From NCBI GenBank assembly GCA_020201435.1, contig JAIVGS010000001.1, positions 1 to 54,759 on the forward strand: a stretch of DNA of 54,759 bases, in the 5' to 3' direction. The notes under the pieces were generated by a model. It saw only the letters and a program-made list of their open reading frames with translations. It did no database searches and was not told where the DNA came from. How positions within the stretch are numbered: position 1 is the first letter of the stretch; the number at the start of each line of letters is the position of its first letter. The position numbers and the translations under genes were made by a program. Shown here one piece after another: positions 15,220 to 25,318 of the stretch. Source of the DNA: Myxococcales bacterium. Its GTDB lineage: Bacteria; Myxococcota; Myxococcia; Myxococcales; 40CM-4-68-19.

Positions 15220-15738
15220 ATGCGTTTCCCGATCCTCGCGTCTGTGATGCTTCTGGCCGGCTGTCCGGGGCTCGGCCAGGTCGGATTCGACGTCGATTCG
15301 ACCGGCCGCTCCACCATCCAAGGGTCGGCGGCGGGCGGCCTGCTGCCGGCGTTCCCGGGCTTCACCGGGTTCGGCAGCATGAGCTTCTCGCAGGACCAGA
15401 CCTTCTCGAACAACAACACCAACAAGGATCACGTCAGCTCGTGCAGGACGAAGAAGCTGACGCTGAAGATCGTGAGCCCGACCGGCGCGAACCTCTCGTT
15501 CATCTCGGCGATCGAGTTCCACATCCAGGCGCCCAATCTGCCAGACGTGAAGATCGCCGAGCTGTCGCCGATCCCGGCGGGCGCCACGATTGTCGAGCTC
15601 AACCTCGACGACGTCGAGCTCGCTCCCTATGCGAAGGCCGACAGCTTTTCCATCACCACCAAGGGGACGGCCTCTGTACCGCCACAGGACACGACCATCG
15701 AAGCCGATCTGACGCTCCACATCGTCGCGAACGTGCTG

Positions 15739-15741
<3 letters not shown>
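15220..15741 (+). CDS. Hypothetical lipoprotein
   Basis: 173 residues with a short lipoprotein signal, MRFPILASVMLLAGC; the lipobox LAGC places the lipidated Cys at residue 15. The mature part is a beta-rich domain of about 150 residues (TKKLTLKIVSPTG, AIEFHIQAP, TIEADLTLHIVANVL) with no recognised family. Only 12 bases separate it from glnB, but a -10-like TAGATT at the end of this gene suggests glnB also has its own promoter. A TAAGAA hexamer ends six bases before the ATG. Confidence 0.7.
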
Positions 15742-16092
<351 letters not shown>

Positions 16093-16105
16093 AGGAGAGG
16101 CATCG

Positions 16106-17554
16106 ATGCCCAAGGGCAAGGACGTCATCGGATTGGCGCAGGACAAGAAGGCCGTGATGGTCGATCTGAAGTTCATGGACTTCCTCGGCCTCTGGCAGCA
16201 TTTCACGATCCCGATCTCGGAGCTGAACGAGGCGGTGTTCGACGAAGGCCTCGGGTTCGACGGGAGCTCGATCCGCGGCTGGGCGCCGATCCACGCCAGC
16301 GACATGCTGGTGTTCCCGGATCCGGACACCGCGGTCATCGACCCGTTCATGAAAGACACGACGCTGTCCTTGATCTGCAACATCGTCGACCCGATCACCA
16401 AGGAGCCGTACAACCGCGACCCGCGGTTCATCGCCCAGAAGGCGGAGCGTTATCTGAAACAGACCGGGCTCGGCGACACCGCCTATTACGGGCCGGAGGC
16501 CGAGTTCTTCATCTTCGACGGCGTTTCGTACGACGTGGGCGTCAACCATTCCGGCTACAAGATCGAGTCGCGCGAAGGCCAGTGGGAGACCGGCCACAGC
16601 CGCGAGACGCACTTCGACGGCAAGCACGTGCAGGAGCGGCCGAACCTCGGCTACAAGCCGCGCTACAAGGAAGGGTACTTCCCGGTCGCGCCGATCGATT
16701 CGCAGCAGGACCTGCGGACCGAGATGGTCCGGGTGATGGAGCAGGTCGGGATCCAGGTCGAGCGGCAGCACCACGAGGTCGCGACCGCGGGTCAGGCCGA
16801 GATCGACATCCGCTTCGACAGCCTCGTCCGCTGCGCCGACAAGCTGATGTGGTTCAAGTACGTCATCAAGAACGTCGCGCTGCGCAACGGCAAGACGGTG
16901 ACGTTCATGCCCAAGCCGCTCTATGGCGACAACGGAAGCGGCATGCATACCCACCAGTCGATCTGGAAGGGCGGCAAGCCGTTGTTCGCCGGCGAGGGCT
17001 ACGCCGGCATGAGCGAGATGGCGCTGCACTACATCGGCGGCGTCTTGAAGCACGCGCGGTCGCTGGCGGCGATCTGCAACCCGACGACGAACTCGTACAA
17101 GCGGCTGGTGCCGGGGTTCGAGGCGCCGGTGAACCTCGCGTACAGCTCGCGCAACCGGAGCGCGGCGATCCGCATCCCGATGTACTCGCCGTCGCCGAAG
17201 GCGAAGCGCCTCGAGTTCCGCTCGCCGGACCCGTCGTGCAACCCCTATCTCGCCTTCGCGGCGATGCTCATGGCCGGGCTCGACGGGATCGAAAACCGGG
17301 TCGACCCCGGCGATCCGCTCGACAAGGACATCTACGGGCTGTCGCCGGAAGAGCTGAAAGACGTCCCGAAGATGCCGGGCTCGCTGGAGGAGGCGCTCGA
17401 TTGCCTCAAGAAGGACCACGAGTTCCTGCTCAAGGGCGACGTCTTCACGCAGGACGTGATCGAGGCGTGGATCGACACCAAGGTCGAGAAGGAGCTGAAC
17501 CCCGTTCGGCTCCGCCCCTCGCCGATGGAATTTGCGCTGTATTTCGATATTTAA
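16106..17554 (+). CDS. glnA: Type I glutamine synthetase
   Basis: 482 residues, full length for GlnA. ATP + glutamate + NH3 give glutamine. Active-site segments: [52 protein letters not shown] and [10 protein letters not shown]. Tyr410 in [11 protein letters not shown] is at the classical adenylylation site, so covalent control by GlnE is expected. A strong AGGAGAGG Shine-Dalgarno sequence precedes ATG 16106, in contrast to the leaderless-looking first genes. It is the canonical biosynthetic enzyme, unlike the GS-like ligase at 1809-3164. Confidence 0.97.
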   Translation: MPKGKDVIGLAQDKKAVMVDLKFMDFLGLWQHFTIPISELNEAVFDEGLGFDGSSIRGWAPIHASDMLVFPDPDTAVIDPFMKDTTLSLICNIVDPITKEPYNRDPRFIAQKAERYLKQTGLGDTAYYGPEAEFFIFDGVSYDVGVNHSGYKIESREGQWETGHSRETHFDGKHVQERPNLGYKPRYKEGYFPVAPIDSQQDLRTEMVRVMEQVGIQVERQHHEVATAGQAEIDIRFDSLVRCADKLMWFKYVIKNVALRNGKTVTFMPKPLYGDNGSGMHTHQSIWKGGKPLFAGEGYAGMSEMALHYIGGVLKHARSLAAICNPTTNSYKRLVPGFEAPVNLAYSSRNRSAAIRIPMYSPSPKAKRLEFRSPDPSCNPYLAFAAMLMAGLDGIENRVDPGDPLDKDIYGLSPEELKDVPKMPGSLEEALDCLKKDHEFLLKGDVFTQDVIEAWIDTKVEKELNPVRLRPSPMEFALYFDI

Positions 17555-18149
17555 GTCCGGCCACCGAAGGTGGCTTAGGACCTGCGCAGTCGTTTTGTCT
17601 TGCGGGGTCGCCTGTACGCCGGCCGCGGCGCGCAGGACGGTCGATCCGCAAGTATTGCGCGGGGTTACGCTCGGCGTGCCCGAGCCGGCCGATGCCCGGC
17701 CGACGCCGGGGATCGGCTGCGGGCAGGTCTCGCAGGACCTCGCGCTGCGGGCGCACAAGGCGCTGGTCTCGGCATTCACCGACGCCGGCGCGAACGTCAC
17801 CAACTCGAGTACCGGCCCGCTGGTGCTGACCGTCGCCGTCCGCGAGGCGACGATGGGACCGGAGAACGAGCGGCCGCGGCGCACCGACAAGCCGGTGGTG
17901 CAGGGTCAGCCGGACGCGCCGCCGCTCGATCAGCCGCAGCAGAGCTGGTTCAACTCCGGCCAGGGCAACGTCCAGGTCGTGCTCGACGCGACCCTCTCGC
18001 GCGACGGAGCGGTGGTCTGGCGCGACACGGTGAGCGGCCACGCGCAGTCGGCGCCGTGCGTACAGGCGGTGGACAAGGTTCGCGAGGCGCTGTCGGACGC
18101 GGTCGACGCGCTGCGCGCTCGGGTGATTCCGCTGGTCAGAGCCCCTTGA
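17532..18149 (+). CDS. Hypothetical secreted protein
   Basis: 205 residues if it starts at TTG 17532, overlapping glnA by 23 bases. The N-terminus has a basic region and hydrophobic core ([17 protein letters not shown] then TPAAA), a probable Sec signal, perhaps a lipoprotein with a non-standard lipobox. The mature domain ([47 protein letters not shown]) resembles periplasmic domains that combine variable subunits, but I cannot name a family. The start codon is uncertain. The 3' end overlaps the convergent winged-helix gene by 14 bases. Confidence 0.6.
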   Translation: MRCISIFKSGHRRWLRTCAVVLSCGVACTPAAARRTVDPQVLRGVTLGVPEPADARPTPGIGCGQVSQDLALRAHKALVSAFTDAGANVTNSSTGPLVLTVAVREATMGPENERPRRTDKPVVQGQPDAPPLDQPQQSWFNSGQGNVQVVLDATLSRDGAVVWRDTVSGHAQSAPCVQAVDKVREALSDAVDALRARVIPLVRAP

Positions 18150-18540
18150 GGCGGTAGTTGGCGACGCCGCCGGCCGACTTCTGCTCGACCAGCTTGCCCT
18201 CGCGGACGAGGTCGTCGAGCAGCGCGCTGGCCTGGAAGTGATCGATCTTCAGCTCGCTCGAGATCGCTTCGGCGCTGACCAGGAGCTTCTGCCGCATCAT
18301 CCGGACGATGGCGTCCTTCTGGTCCTGTTTCTTCTGTAAAGTCGCGATGTTGGTGCTCATGCCGCGGCGGATGCCGAGGACGATGAGCGCGACCACCGCG
18401 ATCGCGACCAGCGGAAAGACGACCTCGCCGTGGTCCTCGACGAAGTACCAGACGTCGTGCCACTGGTCTTCGGCCGGCGGGTGCGGCTTGTGCCGGCGGG
18501 GCGCGAAAGCGAGCAGAGCGTGGCAGAGTGCCGCCAGCAC
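18136..18540 (-). CDS. Membrane-anchored protein with C-terminal winged-helix-like domain
   Basis: 134 residues from GTG 18540; the track uses TTG 18576 (146 aa), which would leave no gap to the divergent gene. A hydrophobic N-terminus (VLAALCHALLAFA), a hydrophilic stretch with several His, one transmembrane helix (VVFPLVAIAVVALIVLGI) and then about 75 cytoplasmic residues (AIVRMMRQKLLVSAEAISSELKI) that look like a DNA-binding winged helix of the MarR/DeoR kind (LLDDLVREGKLVEQ). A membrane-tethered regulator is plausible. The start choice is supported only by a TAGGTA hexamer seven bases upstream. Confidence 0.6.
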   Translation of the reverse strand: MLAALCHALLAFAPRRHKPHPPAEDQWHDVWYFVEDHGEVVFPLVAIAVVALIVLGIRRGMSTNIATLQKKQDQKDAIVRMMRQKLLVSAEAISSELKIDHFQASALLDDLVREGKLVEQKSAGGVANYRLKGL

Positions 18541-18576
18541 GGCGGCGTACCTACGGCAGAAGTTGGAGGGGATCAA

Positions 18577-19956
18577 GTGCGAGGTGCCGTACTGGGGGCG
18601 ATCGCGGGTGCAGCGATCGCCACACTGCCGGGGCGGGCCGGGATCATCGCCGCGGTCGTGGGAGCTCTCGCCGGCGGCGCGATCGGTTGGCGGTTCGCGC
18701 GCGGCCCGATGGGGTTTTCACCCTGGTCGCTGGCGGTGCTGCTCTTCCTCATGCCGGCGCTGTGGATGCCGGTCGCGCCGGGCGCGGACATGGCGATGCA
18801 CGTCGCGCTCGCGCGTGGGCTGCTCGATGGCGTGCTGTCGCCGGCCTGGCCCGGTGTGGCGGCCGGCGCGTATCCTCGCGGATTTTCAGCGGTTGTGGCC
18901 CTTTTTGGACCGCTGGGCCTGGCCCGTGCCGGGCTGCTCGCGGCCGGCGTTTCTTACCTCGTCTTCTGGGCAGGCCTCGCGGCGATCCTCGAGACGCTCC
19001 GGACGCCGGCCGCCAGAACGGTGGCGGCGGTCGCGCTGCTGCTCTCTCGGACGCCGCAGATCTTTTTCGACTGGGGCGGCAATCCGACCGCGCTCGCGAT
19101 CGGGCTCGCGCTGTTCGGCGCGGCGCAGGAGACGGCGGTTTCCGCTCTGTACTTCGCCGGCGCATCCGCCGTCCACCCGATGGGGGCGGTCGCGGGGGTA
19201 CTGGCGTTTTGTACAAAACGCACATTTTGTACGAAAGGCGCATGGGTCCCCGCCCTCACGGGGGTCGCCGGGGTGGGGTTCGTCGTGGGGGTGCTGGCCG
19301 TGTTCGGGCCGCGGTTGTCGGCGAACGAGACGGCGTGGTTGCGCGATTACGCCTTCCGGCAGGAGCGGGTCGGCTTCGGCGTGCTCGGCGATGCGGCCAA
19401 CATCGCGACCGCGCTGGCGACGGCCTGGCTTCTCTGGAAGCGCCGCTGGCGGCCGGTCGCGACGGCGGCGGCGGCGATTCTCGCGATGTCCGCCCTGTTC
19501 AAGTTGGCCCCCTATGCGGGCCTGTATCCGGTGCGATTGGCGCCGATGCTGTTGCTCGTGGTTGCCCCTCTTTGGGGGCGGGCCGCGGCGACGCGGATTC
19601 CACTGCTCGGGCCGGTCGCGATCGTGCTGGCGCTGCCGTTTCACTTCCGGTCGTATCAGGGGGCGGTGCCGATCGCGACGTTCGGCGACTTGCGGGCGAT
19701 CGCGTGCGTCGAGCGGAGCACGCCCAAAAATGCAGTGATCGACGGAGCTTACGGCGACGCGACGCAGTGGATTCCGGCGCTGGCCGATCGCGCCGTGACC
19801 CGGCCGCACCTGCACGTCAGCCTCTTCGACGAGATGCCCGCGTTGCCGCAGCCGTCGTTCAGATTCGTCGGCGATCGTCTGCGTTATCCGCCGGCGATCG
19901 ACCCGCCGCCGAAGACCATGCCGCTTTGCGACGGAAAGCTCTATCCTCCTCGATGA
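18577..19956 (+). CDS. Polytopic membrane protein of unknown function
   Basis: 459 residues from GTG 18577, chosen because a perfect GGAGG lies seven bases upstream. Nearly the whole chain is hydrophobic, with roughly ten membrane segments; the layout (long loop after the first helices with GADMAMHVALARGLLDG, later helices, then a soluble C-terminal tail) resembles GT-C-type glycosyltransferases or DUF6541-like proteins, but no defining motif was found. The in-frame AT-rich insert CTKRTFCTKG (TTTTGTACAAAA repeat) interrupts a membrane region. Its last 98 bases overlap the convergent hflX gene. Confidence 0.6.
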   Translation: MRGAVLGAIAGAAIATLPGRAGIIAAVVGALAGGAIGWRFARGPMGFSPWSLAVLLFLMPALWMPVAPGADMAMHVALARGLLDGVLSPAWPGVAAGAYPRGFSAVVALFGPLGLARAGLLAAGVSYLVFWAGLAAILETLRTPAARTVAAVALLLSRTPQIFFDWGGNPTALAIGLALFGAAQETAVSALYFAGASAVHPMGAVAGVLAFCTKRTFCTKGAWVPALTGVAGVGFVVGVLAVFGPRLSANETAWLRDYAFRQERVGFGVLGDAANIATALATAWLLWKRRWRPVATAAAAILAMSALFKLAPYAGLYPVRLAPMLLLVVAPLWGRAAATRIPLLGPVAIVLALPFHFRSYQGAVPIATFGDLRAIACVERSTPKNAVIDGAYGDATQWIPALADRAVTRPHLHVSLFDEMPALPQPSFRFVGDRLRYPPAIDPPPKTMPLCDGKLYPPR

Positions 19957-21619
19957 TCTGTTCGCAGCGAGCGAGAAGCTCGGGAAAGCCGTCCCGCGTC
20001 AGAGCAGACACCGCGACGCCGCCCGCCGAGAGTGCGAGAGTGCGGGCCGCTTCCGGCGCTCGATCGGACTTGTTGTAGACCAGCAATCGCGGGGTCCGCC
20101 CGACGTCGAGCGTCGCCAGCACGCGCTCGACGGCCGCGGCCTGCTCGTCGTGGCGCGGATCGCTCGCGTCGACGACGTGCAGCAGGAGATCCGCCTCCTC
20201 GAGCTCTTCGAGAGTGGCGCGGAAGGCGTTGACGAGGTCGGCCGGCAGATCGCGGATGAAGCCGACGGTGTCGGTCACGATCACTTCCCGATCGATCACA
20301 TGCTTCCGGCCCTCGGCCTCCAGCCCGTCGGCGGGCGGAGCCGGCCTCCTCCCCGGGAACTTGAGCCGCCGAGAGGTCGGGTCGAGCGTGGCGAACAGCT
20401 TGTTCTCCGCGAGCACGTCTGAATTCGTCAATGAATTCAACAGTGTACTCTTGCCGGCGTTGGTGTAGCCGACGATCGAGACCACCGGCGCGCCGCTGCG
20501 GTTGCGCTGGCGGCGGCGGACGGCGCGGTCGCCGGAGAGGCGGTCGATGCGCTCTTCGAGGACCGCGATCCGATCGCGGACGCGGCGCCGGTCGACCTCG
20601 AGCTTGGTTTCGCCGGGTCCACGGCCGCCGATCCCGCCGGCCAGACGCGACAGCGAGTCGTCCTTCCCCACCAGGCGCGGCAACAGGTACTTGAGCTGGG
20701 CCAGCTCGACCTGGAGCTTGCCGTCCGCGCTCTGCGCGCGCTGGGCGAAGATGTCGAGGATCAGCTGCGTGCGATCGAGGATCTTGAGCGACGTCGTTTC
20801 CGAGATGTGCCGCGCCTGCGACGGCGTCAGGTTCCGGTCGAAGACGAGCAGGTCGGCGCCGAGCGCCATCGACCGCACCAGGACGTCCTGCAGCTTGCCT
20901 TCGCCGATCAGCGTGCGTGGATCGGGATCGCGGCGACTCTGCAGGATGGTATCGAGAACTTCGACGCCGGCGGTGCGCGCGAGCTCGGACAGCTCGGCCA
21001 ACGACGCTTCGGCGCTCGAACGCTCTCCCCGGTGGACGCCGATCAGGATCGCCCGGCCCTGGACGCCGACCTCGCGGACCGGCGCGGTCCGCGCCATCTC
21101 CTGCTCGAGCGCCGCCACCTGGGCCTGCGCGTCGAAGTCGAGGTCGTAGATGCTCGCCGCCTCGCTCACCCGGTAGAGCTCGCCGGATGCGTTGAAGGGG
21201 AGAAGCGTGGCGAGGTAGACCTTCCCCGGCAGGCCGTCGTCGCGCGCCACGACCGCGACGATCGCGTCGAGCCGCAGCAGCACGAGGTCGGTCAGGTCGT
21301 CGCGGGTGAGCGGCTCGTCCTTCAGATGCGTATGGACGAGGCGCAGGCCGCGGAGGCGGGCCTGGCCGGCGCGGGCGCGGCCGATGTCGGGGAGGACGAG
21401 CTGCTTCGCGTCGCCGACGATGACGTGCTCGACCTCGCCGCGGCGGTTGAGGAGGACACCCACCTGCCGGCCGACTTCCCTCGAGATTTCGGTGAGATGG
21501 CGCGCCAGCTCGGGCGAGACCAGCTCGCGCTGCTGGCTCCGGCGGCGCCAGGTGGCGAGCAGGCGCCTGGACTGGCTGGCCTTGAGTCCCGCGGTGTTTC
21601 CGGAGAGGTCTTGTTTCAA
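19859..21619 (-). CDS. hflX: GTPase HflX, N-terminally extended
   Basis: 586 residues from TTG 21619, longer than the usual 420-440. HflX hallmarks: [18 protein letters not shown], the [23 protein letters not shown] block, [18 protein letters not shown]-loop [11 protein letters not shown], switch [12 protein letters not shown] and NKSD. HflX binds the 50S subunit and splits or rescues stalled ribosomes, often under heat stress. The first 170 residues form an added domain ([19 protein letters not shown]) seen in several phyla. The C-terminal 32 codons overlap the opposite-strand membrane protein gene, so this end may be poorly conserved. Divergent from proB. Confidence 0.93.
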   Translation of the reverse strand: MKQDLSGNTAGLKASQSRRLLATWRRRSQQRELVSPELARHLTEISREVGRQVGVLLNRRGEVEHVIVGDAKQLVLPDIGRARAGQARLRGLRLVHTHLKDEPLTRDDLTDLVLLRLDAIVAVVARDDGLPGKVYLATLLPFNASGELYRVSEAASIYDLDFDAQAQVAALEQEMARTAPVREVGVQGRAILIGVHRGERSSAEASLAELSELARTAGVEVLDTILQSRRDPDPRTLIGEGKLQDVLVRSMALGADLLVFDRNLTPSQARHISETTSLKILDRTQLILDIFAQRAQSADGKLQVELAQLKYLLPRLVGKDDSLSRLAGGIGGRGPGETKLEVDRRRVRDRIAVLEERIDRLSGDRAVRRRQRNRSGAPVVSIVGYTNAGKSTLLNSLTNSDVLAENKLFATLDPTSRRLKFPGRRPAPPADGLEAEGRKHVIDREVIVTDTVGFIRDLPADLVNAFRATLEELEEADLLLHVVDASDPRHDEQAAAVERVLATLDVGRTPRLLVYNKSDRAPEAARTLALSAGGVAVSALTRDGFPELLARCEQIIEEDRAFRRKAAWSSAAGRSPADNADDRRRI

Positions 21620-21663
21620 GGTTTCACCGTCTAATCGGTGCTACATTCTCTCGCAAGAGTCGA

Positions 21664-22791
21664 ATGACGAATCCCCGCTTTTCCCTCGCGCGATCGAAAC
21701 GGCCGGTGATCAAGATCGGGTCGGCGGTGCTCGCCGGGGGAGGGGCCAAGTCCTCGCTCGACCGGAAGAAATTCTCGGCGCTGTGCGACGACATCGCGGG
21801 GGTAGCGAAAGGTCGCACCCCGGTCGTCGTCACGAGCGGGGCGGTCGCGCTCGGCGTCGAGCGGCTTGGCCTTGGGGCGCGTCCCAAAGAGATGGCGCTC
21901 AAGCAGGCCGCGGCGGCAGCGGGGCAGTCGCGCTTGATGCGACTCTACGACGACGAGCTCGAGGCACGTGGATTGCGGTGCGCGCAGGTCCTGTTGACGC
22001 ATGCGGACATCGCCAACCGCGGGCGCTATCTGAATGCGCGGCGGGCGCTGGCGGAGCTGTTGTCTCGGGAGGTGGTGCCGGTCATCAACGAGAACGACAC
22101 CGTCAGCGTCGAGGAGATCAAGTTCGGCGACAACGACGCGCTCGCGGCGATGGTGGTCGATCTGGTCGAGGCCGATCTCCTGATCATCCTGACCGACGCC
22201 GGCGGCGTGTTCAGCGCCGACCCGCGGAAGTATCCGGATGCACAAAGGATTCCGGTCATCGAGCGGGTGACGGCGGCGGTCGAAACGCTCGCGGGTGGCT
22301 CGGAGTCCGACCTCGGGACCGGCGGCATGATCACGAAATTGCGGGCGGCCCGGCGGGCTTCGGAAGCGGGCGTCGCGTCCGCGATCCTGCCCGGCGAGCC
22401 CGGGATGCTCGGAAAGCTCTTCGCCGGCGAGGACGTGGGAACCCTCGTGCAGGCGCAGGGAGAGCGGCGGCGGCTGCGCAAGCGGTGGATGCTCGACTTG
22501 AAGGCGCGCGGCTCGCTGCTGGTCGACGACGGCGCGCGGGCGGCGCTGATCGAGCGGAAGAAGAGCCTGCTCCCGAGCGGCGTGCGCGAGGTCCACGGGG
22601 CGTTTCTCTCCGGCGATCCGGTCGAGATCGCGACGCTCGACGGGCACCCCTTCGCTCGCGGCCTCGCGGTGTACTCGGCCGACGAGGTGCGGCGCATCTC
22701 CGGCCTGCGCAGCGCGGAGATCGAGTCGAAGCTGGGGTATCGGCTGCTCGATTGCGTCGTGCACCGGGACGACCTGGTGGTGACGGCTTGA
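21664..22791 (+). CDS. proB: Glutamate 5-kinase
   Basis: 375 residues, the length of ProB with a C-terminal PUA domain (about 280-375). The kinase domain shows [42 protein letters not shown] and [12 protein letters not shown]. It phosphorylates glutamate in the first step of proline synthesis and is normally feedback-inhibited by proline. First gene of a five-gene run proB-proA-rsfS-rlmH; a TACATT hexamer lies 16 bases upstream of the ATG. Confidence 0.97.
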   Translation: MTNPRFSLARSKRPVIKIGSAVLAGGGAKSSLDRKKFSALCDDIAGVAKGRTPVVVTSGAVALGVERLGLGARPKEMALKQAAAAAGQSRLMRLYDDELEARGLRCAQVLLTHADIANRGRYLNARRALAELLSREVVPVINENDTVSVEEIKFGDNDALAAMVVDLVEADLLIILTDAGGVFSADPRKYPDAQRIPVIERVTAAVETLAGGSESDLGTGGMITKLRAARRASEAGVASAILPGEPGMLGKLFAGEDVGTLVQAQGERRRLRKRWMLDLKARGSLLVDDGARAALIERKKSLLPSGVREVHGAFLSGDPVEIATLDGHPFARGLAVYSADEVRRISGLRSAEIESKLGYRLLDCVVHRDDLVVTA

Positions 22792-23945
22792 GGCCGGAGC
22801 TGAAGCTGTCGGCTCTCGAATTGGCCGAGCGCGCGCGGGTGGCATCGCGGGAGCTGCTCAAAGTCGATCGCGCCAAGCTGGTCCTCGACGCGGCGGCGGG
22901 GATCGAGAAGCGGGCAGCGGAGATCCTCGCGGCCAACGAGATCGACGTTTCACGGGCCCGCGATCTCCCGCCGGCGTTGATCGACCGGCTGCGGCTCGAC
23001 GAGAAGCGGCTGGCAGGCGTCGCGTCCGCGCTGCGCGAAGTCGCGGCGCTGCCCGATCCGGTCGGCGAGGTCGTCGAGTCGTACACCCGGCCGAACGGCC
23101 TGCGCGTCGAGCGCGTCCGGTCGCCGCTCGGCGTCATTCTCATGATCTACGAGGCGCGGCCGAACGTGACCGCCGAGGCGGCGGCGTTGTGCCTGCGCAG
23201 CGGGAACGCGGCGCTGCTGCGCGGCGGGAGCGAGGCGCTGCAGACGAACTCGGCGCTGCTCGCGTGCTTCGAGGAGGATTTCGTCCAGCTGGTGCCGCCC
23301 GATCGGACGCTGCTCGACGAGCTGTTGCAGATGGAGGATCGGATCGACCTCTGCATCCCGCGCGGCGGGCCCTCGCTGATCCGGTTCATCGCCGAGCGGT
23401 CGCGGGTGCCGGTGATCAAGCACTACCAGGGCGTGTGTCATCTCTACGTCGCGCCCGATGCCGACCTGGAGATGGCCGAGAAGATCGTCGTGAACGCCAA
23501 GACGCAGCGGCCGGGCGTCTGCAACGCGCTCGAATGCGTCCTGATCGATCGCAAGGTCGATCTCCTGCCGCGATTGAAGAAAGCGATGCCGCAGGTCGAG
23601 CTGATCGAGGGGCAGTACGGGACCGAATTCCTCGACCTGAAGCTCTCGTACGCGATCGTCGACGGGATCGACGCTGCGCTGCAGCACATCGCGCGCTACG
23701 GAAGCCGTCACACCGAAGCGATCTGCACGCGAGACCGTTCACTCGCTGAACGATTCCTGCGCGAGGTCGACGCCAGCTGCGTCCTCTGGAACGCCTCGAC
23801 GCGGTTCAACGACGGCGGCGAGCTCGGGCTCGGCGCCGAGATCGGGATTTCGACCAGCAAGCTGCACGCCTACGGACCGATGGGCCTGCGCGAGCTCACC
23901 TGCACGCGTTTCGTGGTGCGGGGAGACGGGCAGGTCCGCACATGA
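22788..23945 (+). CDS. proA: Gamma-glutamyl phosphate reductase
   Basis: About 385 residues. The start is TTG 22788, overlapping the proB stop as TTGA; no ATG is available nearby. The ALDH-fold core shows [29 protein letters not shown], the catalytic-Cys block [10 protein letters not shown], and the C-terminal [20 protein letters not shown] and MGLRELT. It reduces gamma-glutamyl phosphate to glutamate semialdehyde. The direct overlap with proB fits channelling of the unstable intermediate. The stop overlaps an ATG (ATGA) of the next frame. Confidence 0.97.
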   Translation: MRPELKLSALELAERARVASRELLKVDRAKLVLDAAAGIEKRAAEILAANEIDVSRARDLPPALIDRLRLDEKRLAGVASALREVAALPDPVGEVVESYTRPNGLRVERVRSPLGVILMIYEARPNVTAEAAALCLRSGNAALLRGGSEALQTNSALLACFEEDFVQLVPPDRTLLDELLQMEDRIDLCIPRGGPSLIRFIAERSRVPVIKHYQGVCHLYVAPDADLEMAEKIVVNAKTQRPGVCNALECVLIDRKVDLLPRLKKAMPQVELIEGQYGTEFLDLKLSYAIVDGIDAALQHIARYGSRHTEAICTRDRSLAERFLREVDASCVLWNASTRFNDGGELGLGAEIGISTSKLHAYGPMGLRELTCTRFVVRGDGQVRT

Positions 23946-23965
23946 CCCAGGGAGGAAAACGAAGA

Positions 23966-24337
23966 ATGCCGAGCGCAGCCGTCCGAATCGACGAGGATTC
24001 CCGCCGCACCGCCGTCGCCGCCGCCCGCGCGGCGCTGGAGAAGAAAGCCGACGACGTGATCGTGCTCGATCTGCGCGGGGTCTCCGGGTACACGGATTTT
24101 CTCGTCATCGGGTCGGGGACGAGCGATCGGCAGATCGAGTCGATCGCCGAGAGCGTCGAGAAGGAATTGAAGGCGCAGGGGCATCGCGTGGTCGGTTCGG
24201 AAGGACAGCGCGGAGGGCGCTGGGTGCTGCTCGATTTCGGGGACGTGGTGGTGCACGTCTTCCACCAGGACGAGCGGGTGCATTACGACCTCGAGGGGCT
24301 GTGGGCGGACGCGCCGCGGATCGAGGTTGCGCCCTGA
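23966..24337 (+). CDS. rsfS: Ribosome silencing factor RsfS
   Basis: About 123 residues from ATG 23966, which has GGAGG ten bases upstream; an earlier ATG at 23942 overlaps the proA stop and would add eight residues. RsfS signature: DVIVLDLRGVSGYTDFLVI, GTSDRQIESIAESV and GGRWVLLDFGDVVVHVFHQD. It binds uL14 on the 50S subunit and blocks subunit joining during starvation. Its neighbours proBA and rlmH are frequent in many bacteria. Confidence 0.95.
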   Translation: MPSAAVRIDEDSRRTAVAAARAALEKKADDVIVLDLRGVSGYTDFLVIGSGTSDRQIESIAESVEKELKAQGHRVVGSEGQRGGRWVLLDFGDVVVHVFHQDERVHYDLEGLWADAPRIEVAP

Positions 24338-24720
24338 AGATTCGGGTGGTCAGCGTCGGGAAGGACAAGGGTCCGACGCTCGAGCTCGCCGAGGAGTACG
24401 CCAGGCGGCTGCAGCGGTTTTGCGAGCTCGACTTGGTCGAGGTGAAAGAAGACGTCCTGGCCAGGGTTCGCGGCGAGATGTGGGCGCTCGATCAACGCGG
24501 CGTCGAGCTGACGTCGGAAGAGCTGGCTCGCAAGCTCTCGGCCCAGATGACGTTCTGCATCGGCGGCGACGAGGGACACACCGACGAGGTGCGGAAAGGT
24601 GCGCGATTTCTCTGGTCGCTCTCGAAGCTGACGCTGCCGCACCGGATCGCGCGGGTCGTCGTGCTCGAACAGCTCTACCGCGCGTTCGAGATCATTCGCG
24701 GCGGGCCGTACCATAAGTGA
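24334..24720 (+). CDS. rlmH: 23S rRNA pseudouridine-1915 N3-methyltransferase
   Basis: 128 residues if translation starts at CTG 24334, which overlaps the rsfS stop as CTGA; the family begins MKI and here reads [10 protein letters not shown], so no normal start codon fits. SPOUT-fold features are [19 protein letters not shown]-like [16 protein letters not shown] and the C-terminal [18 protein letters not shown]. It is somewhat shorter than the usual 155 residues. An ATG further upstream would give an unrelated N-terminus. Its 3' end overlaps the remnant of the pbpC gene on the opposite strand. Confidence 0.88.
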   Translation: MKIRVVSVGKDKGPTLELAEEYARRLQRFCELDLVEVKEDVLARVRGEMWALDQRGVELTSEELARKLSAQMTFCIGGDEGHTDEVRKGARFLWSLSKLTLPHRIARVVVLEQLYRAFEIIRGGPYHK

Positions 24721-25294
24721 GGCCCTCGCGGGCGGCCCAGTCGGCGAAGCGGGGGCCGAAGTCGACGCCGTTTTTTTGGTGCATCGGGCATCGGCGGTTC
24801 GGCGCGGTCCCGGCCGCGAATTTTTCGCGTACCGACGAGGGGCAGTACGGCCCGGCCAGCTCGCCGGACGCGGCGATCGGCCAGCGCCGCGATCTGCTCG
24901 CGCATCGCCGACTCGACCTGCCGCTGGAGGGCGAGATCGAGCGTGGTGCGGACGGTGCCCTGGGATCCCGGCATGCGCGCGATCGCCTCGACGAAATGCG
25001 CGGCTTCGAATGCGCGCCGCAGCCGCTGCGCGACGAAGTCGGGCGGTCTCTCGCGGATCCGCGACGGCCGCCGCGCGAGCCGGGCGAGAAAACGGGCCTG
25101 GTCGGGCGTCAATGCGCGGGCCGGGCGATCGAAAAAGAGCCGCGCCGCAGCTTGGACGCCGCGGACGTCGGCGCCGAGCGCCGACGCGGGTCAGGTACTG
25201 CTCGAGGATCTGCCGCTTCGACAGCGTCCGCTCGACCCGCCTGCTGCTTCTGGCACGCGGCGAACAGCAGGACGAGCGGGAGTATCCGTTTCAT
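24692..25294 (-). pseudogene. pbpC: Decayed penicillin-binding protein 1C gene with internal deletions and frameshifts
   Basis: Three fragments in order and in changing frames match PBP1C. From the 5' end: [17 protein letters not shown] (glycosyltransferase helix), then after a frameshift [16 protein letters not shown] and [19 protein letters not shown], then [17 protein letters not shown] (start of the transpeptidase domain), then after another shift [12 protein letters not shown] with [18 protein letters not shown], the cysteine-containing region that follows the transpeptidase in PBP1C. Most of the transglycosylase and almost all of the transpeptidase are gone. A signal-like [14 protein letters not shown] precedes the first fragment. 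Transitional decay by deletion is clear; only the remnant's exact limits are approximate. Confidence 0.72.
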
Positions 25295-25318
25295 ATCGAC
25301 CGTAGTAACAGACCGGGA

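Noticed and set aside
24301-24333. rlmH start at GTG 24301 from the ORF track
   Set aside because: It would add residues (VGGRAADRGCA) that are simply another frame of rsfS; the family begins at the Lys-Ile after CTG 24334.
24772-24779. T-run (GTTTTTTTGG) as an intrinsic terminator
   Set aside because: No GC-rich hairpin directly precedes it, and it lies inside the pbpC remnant.
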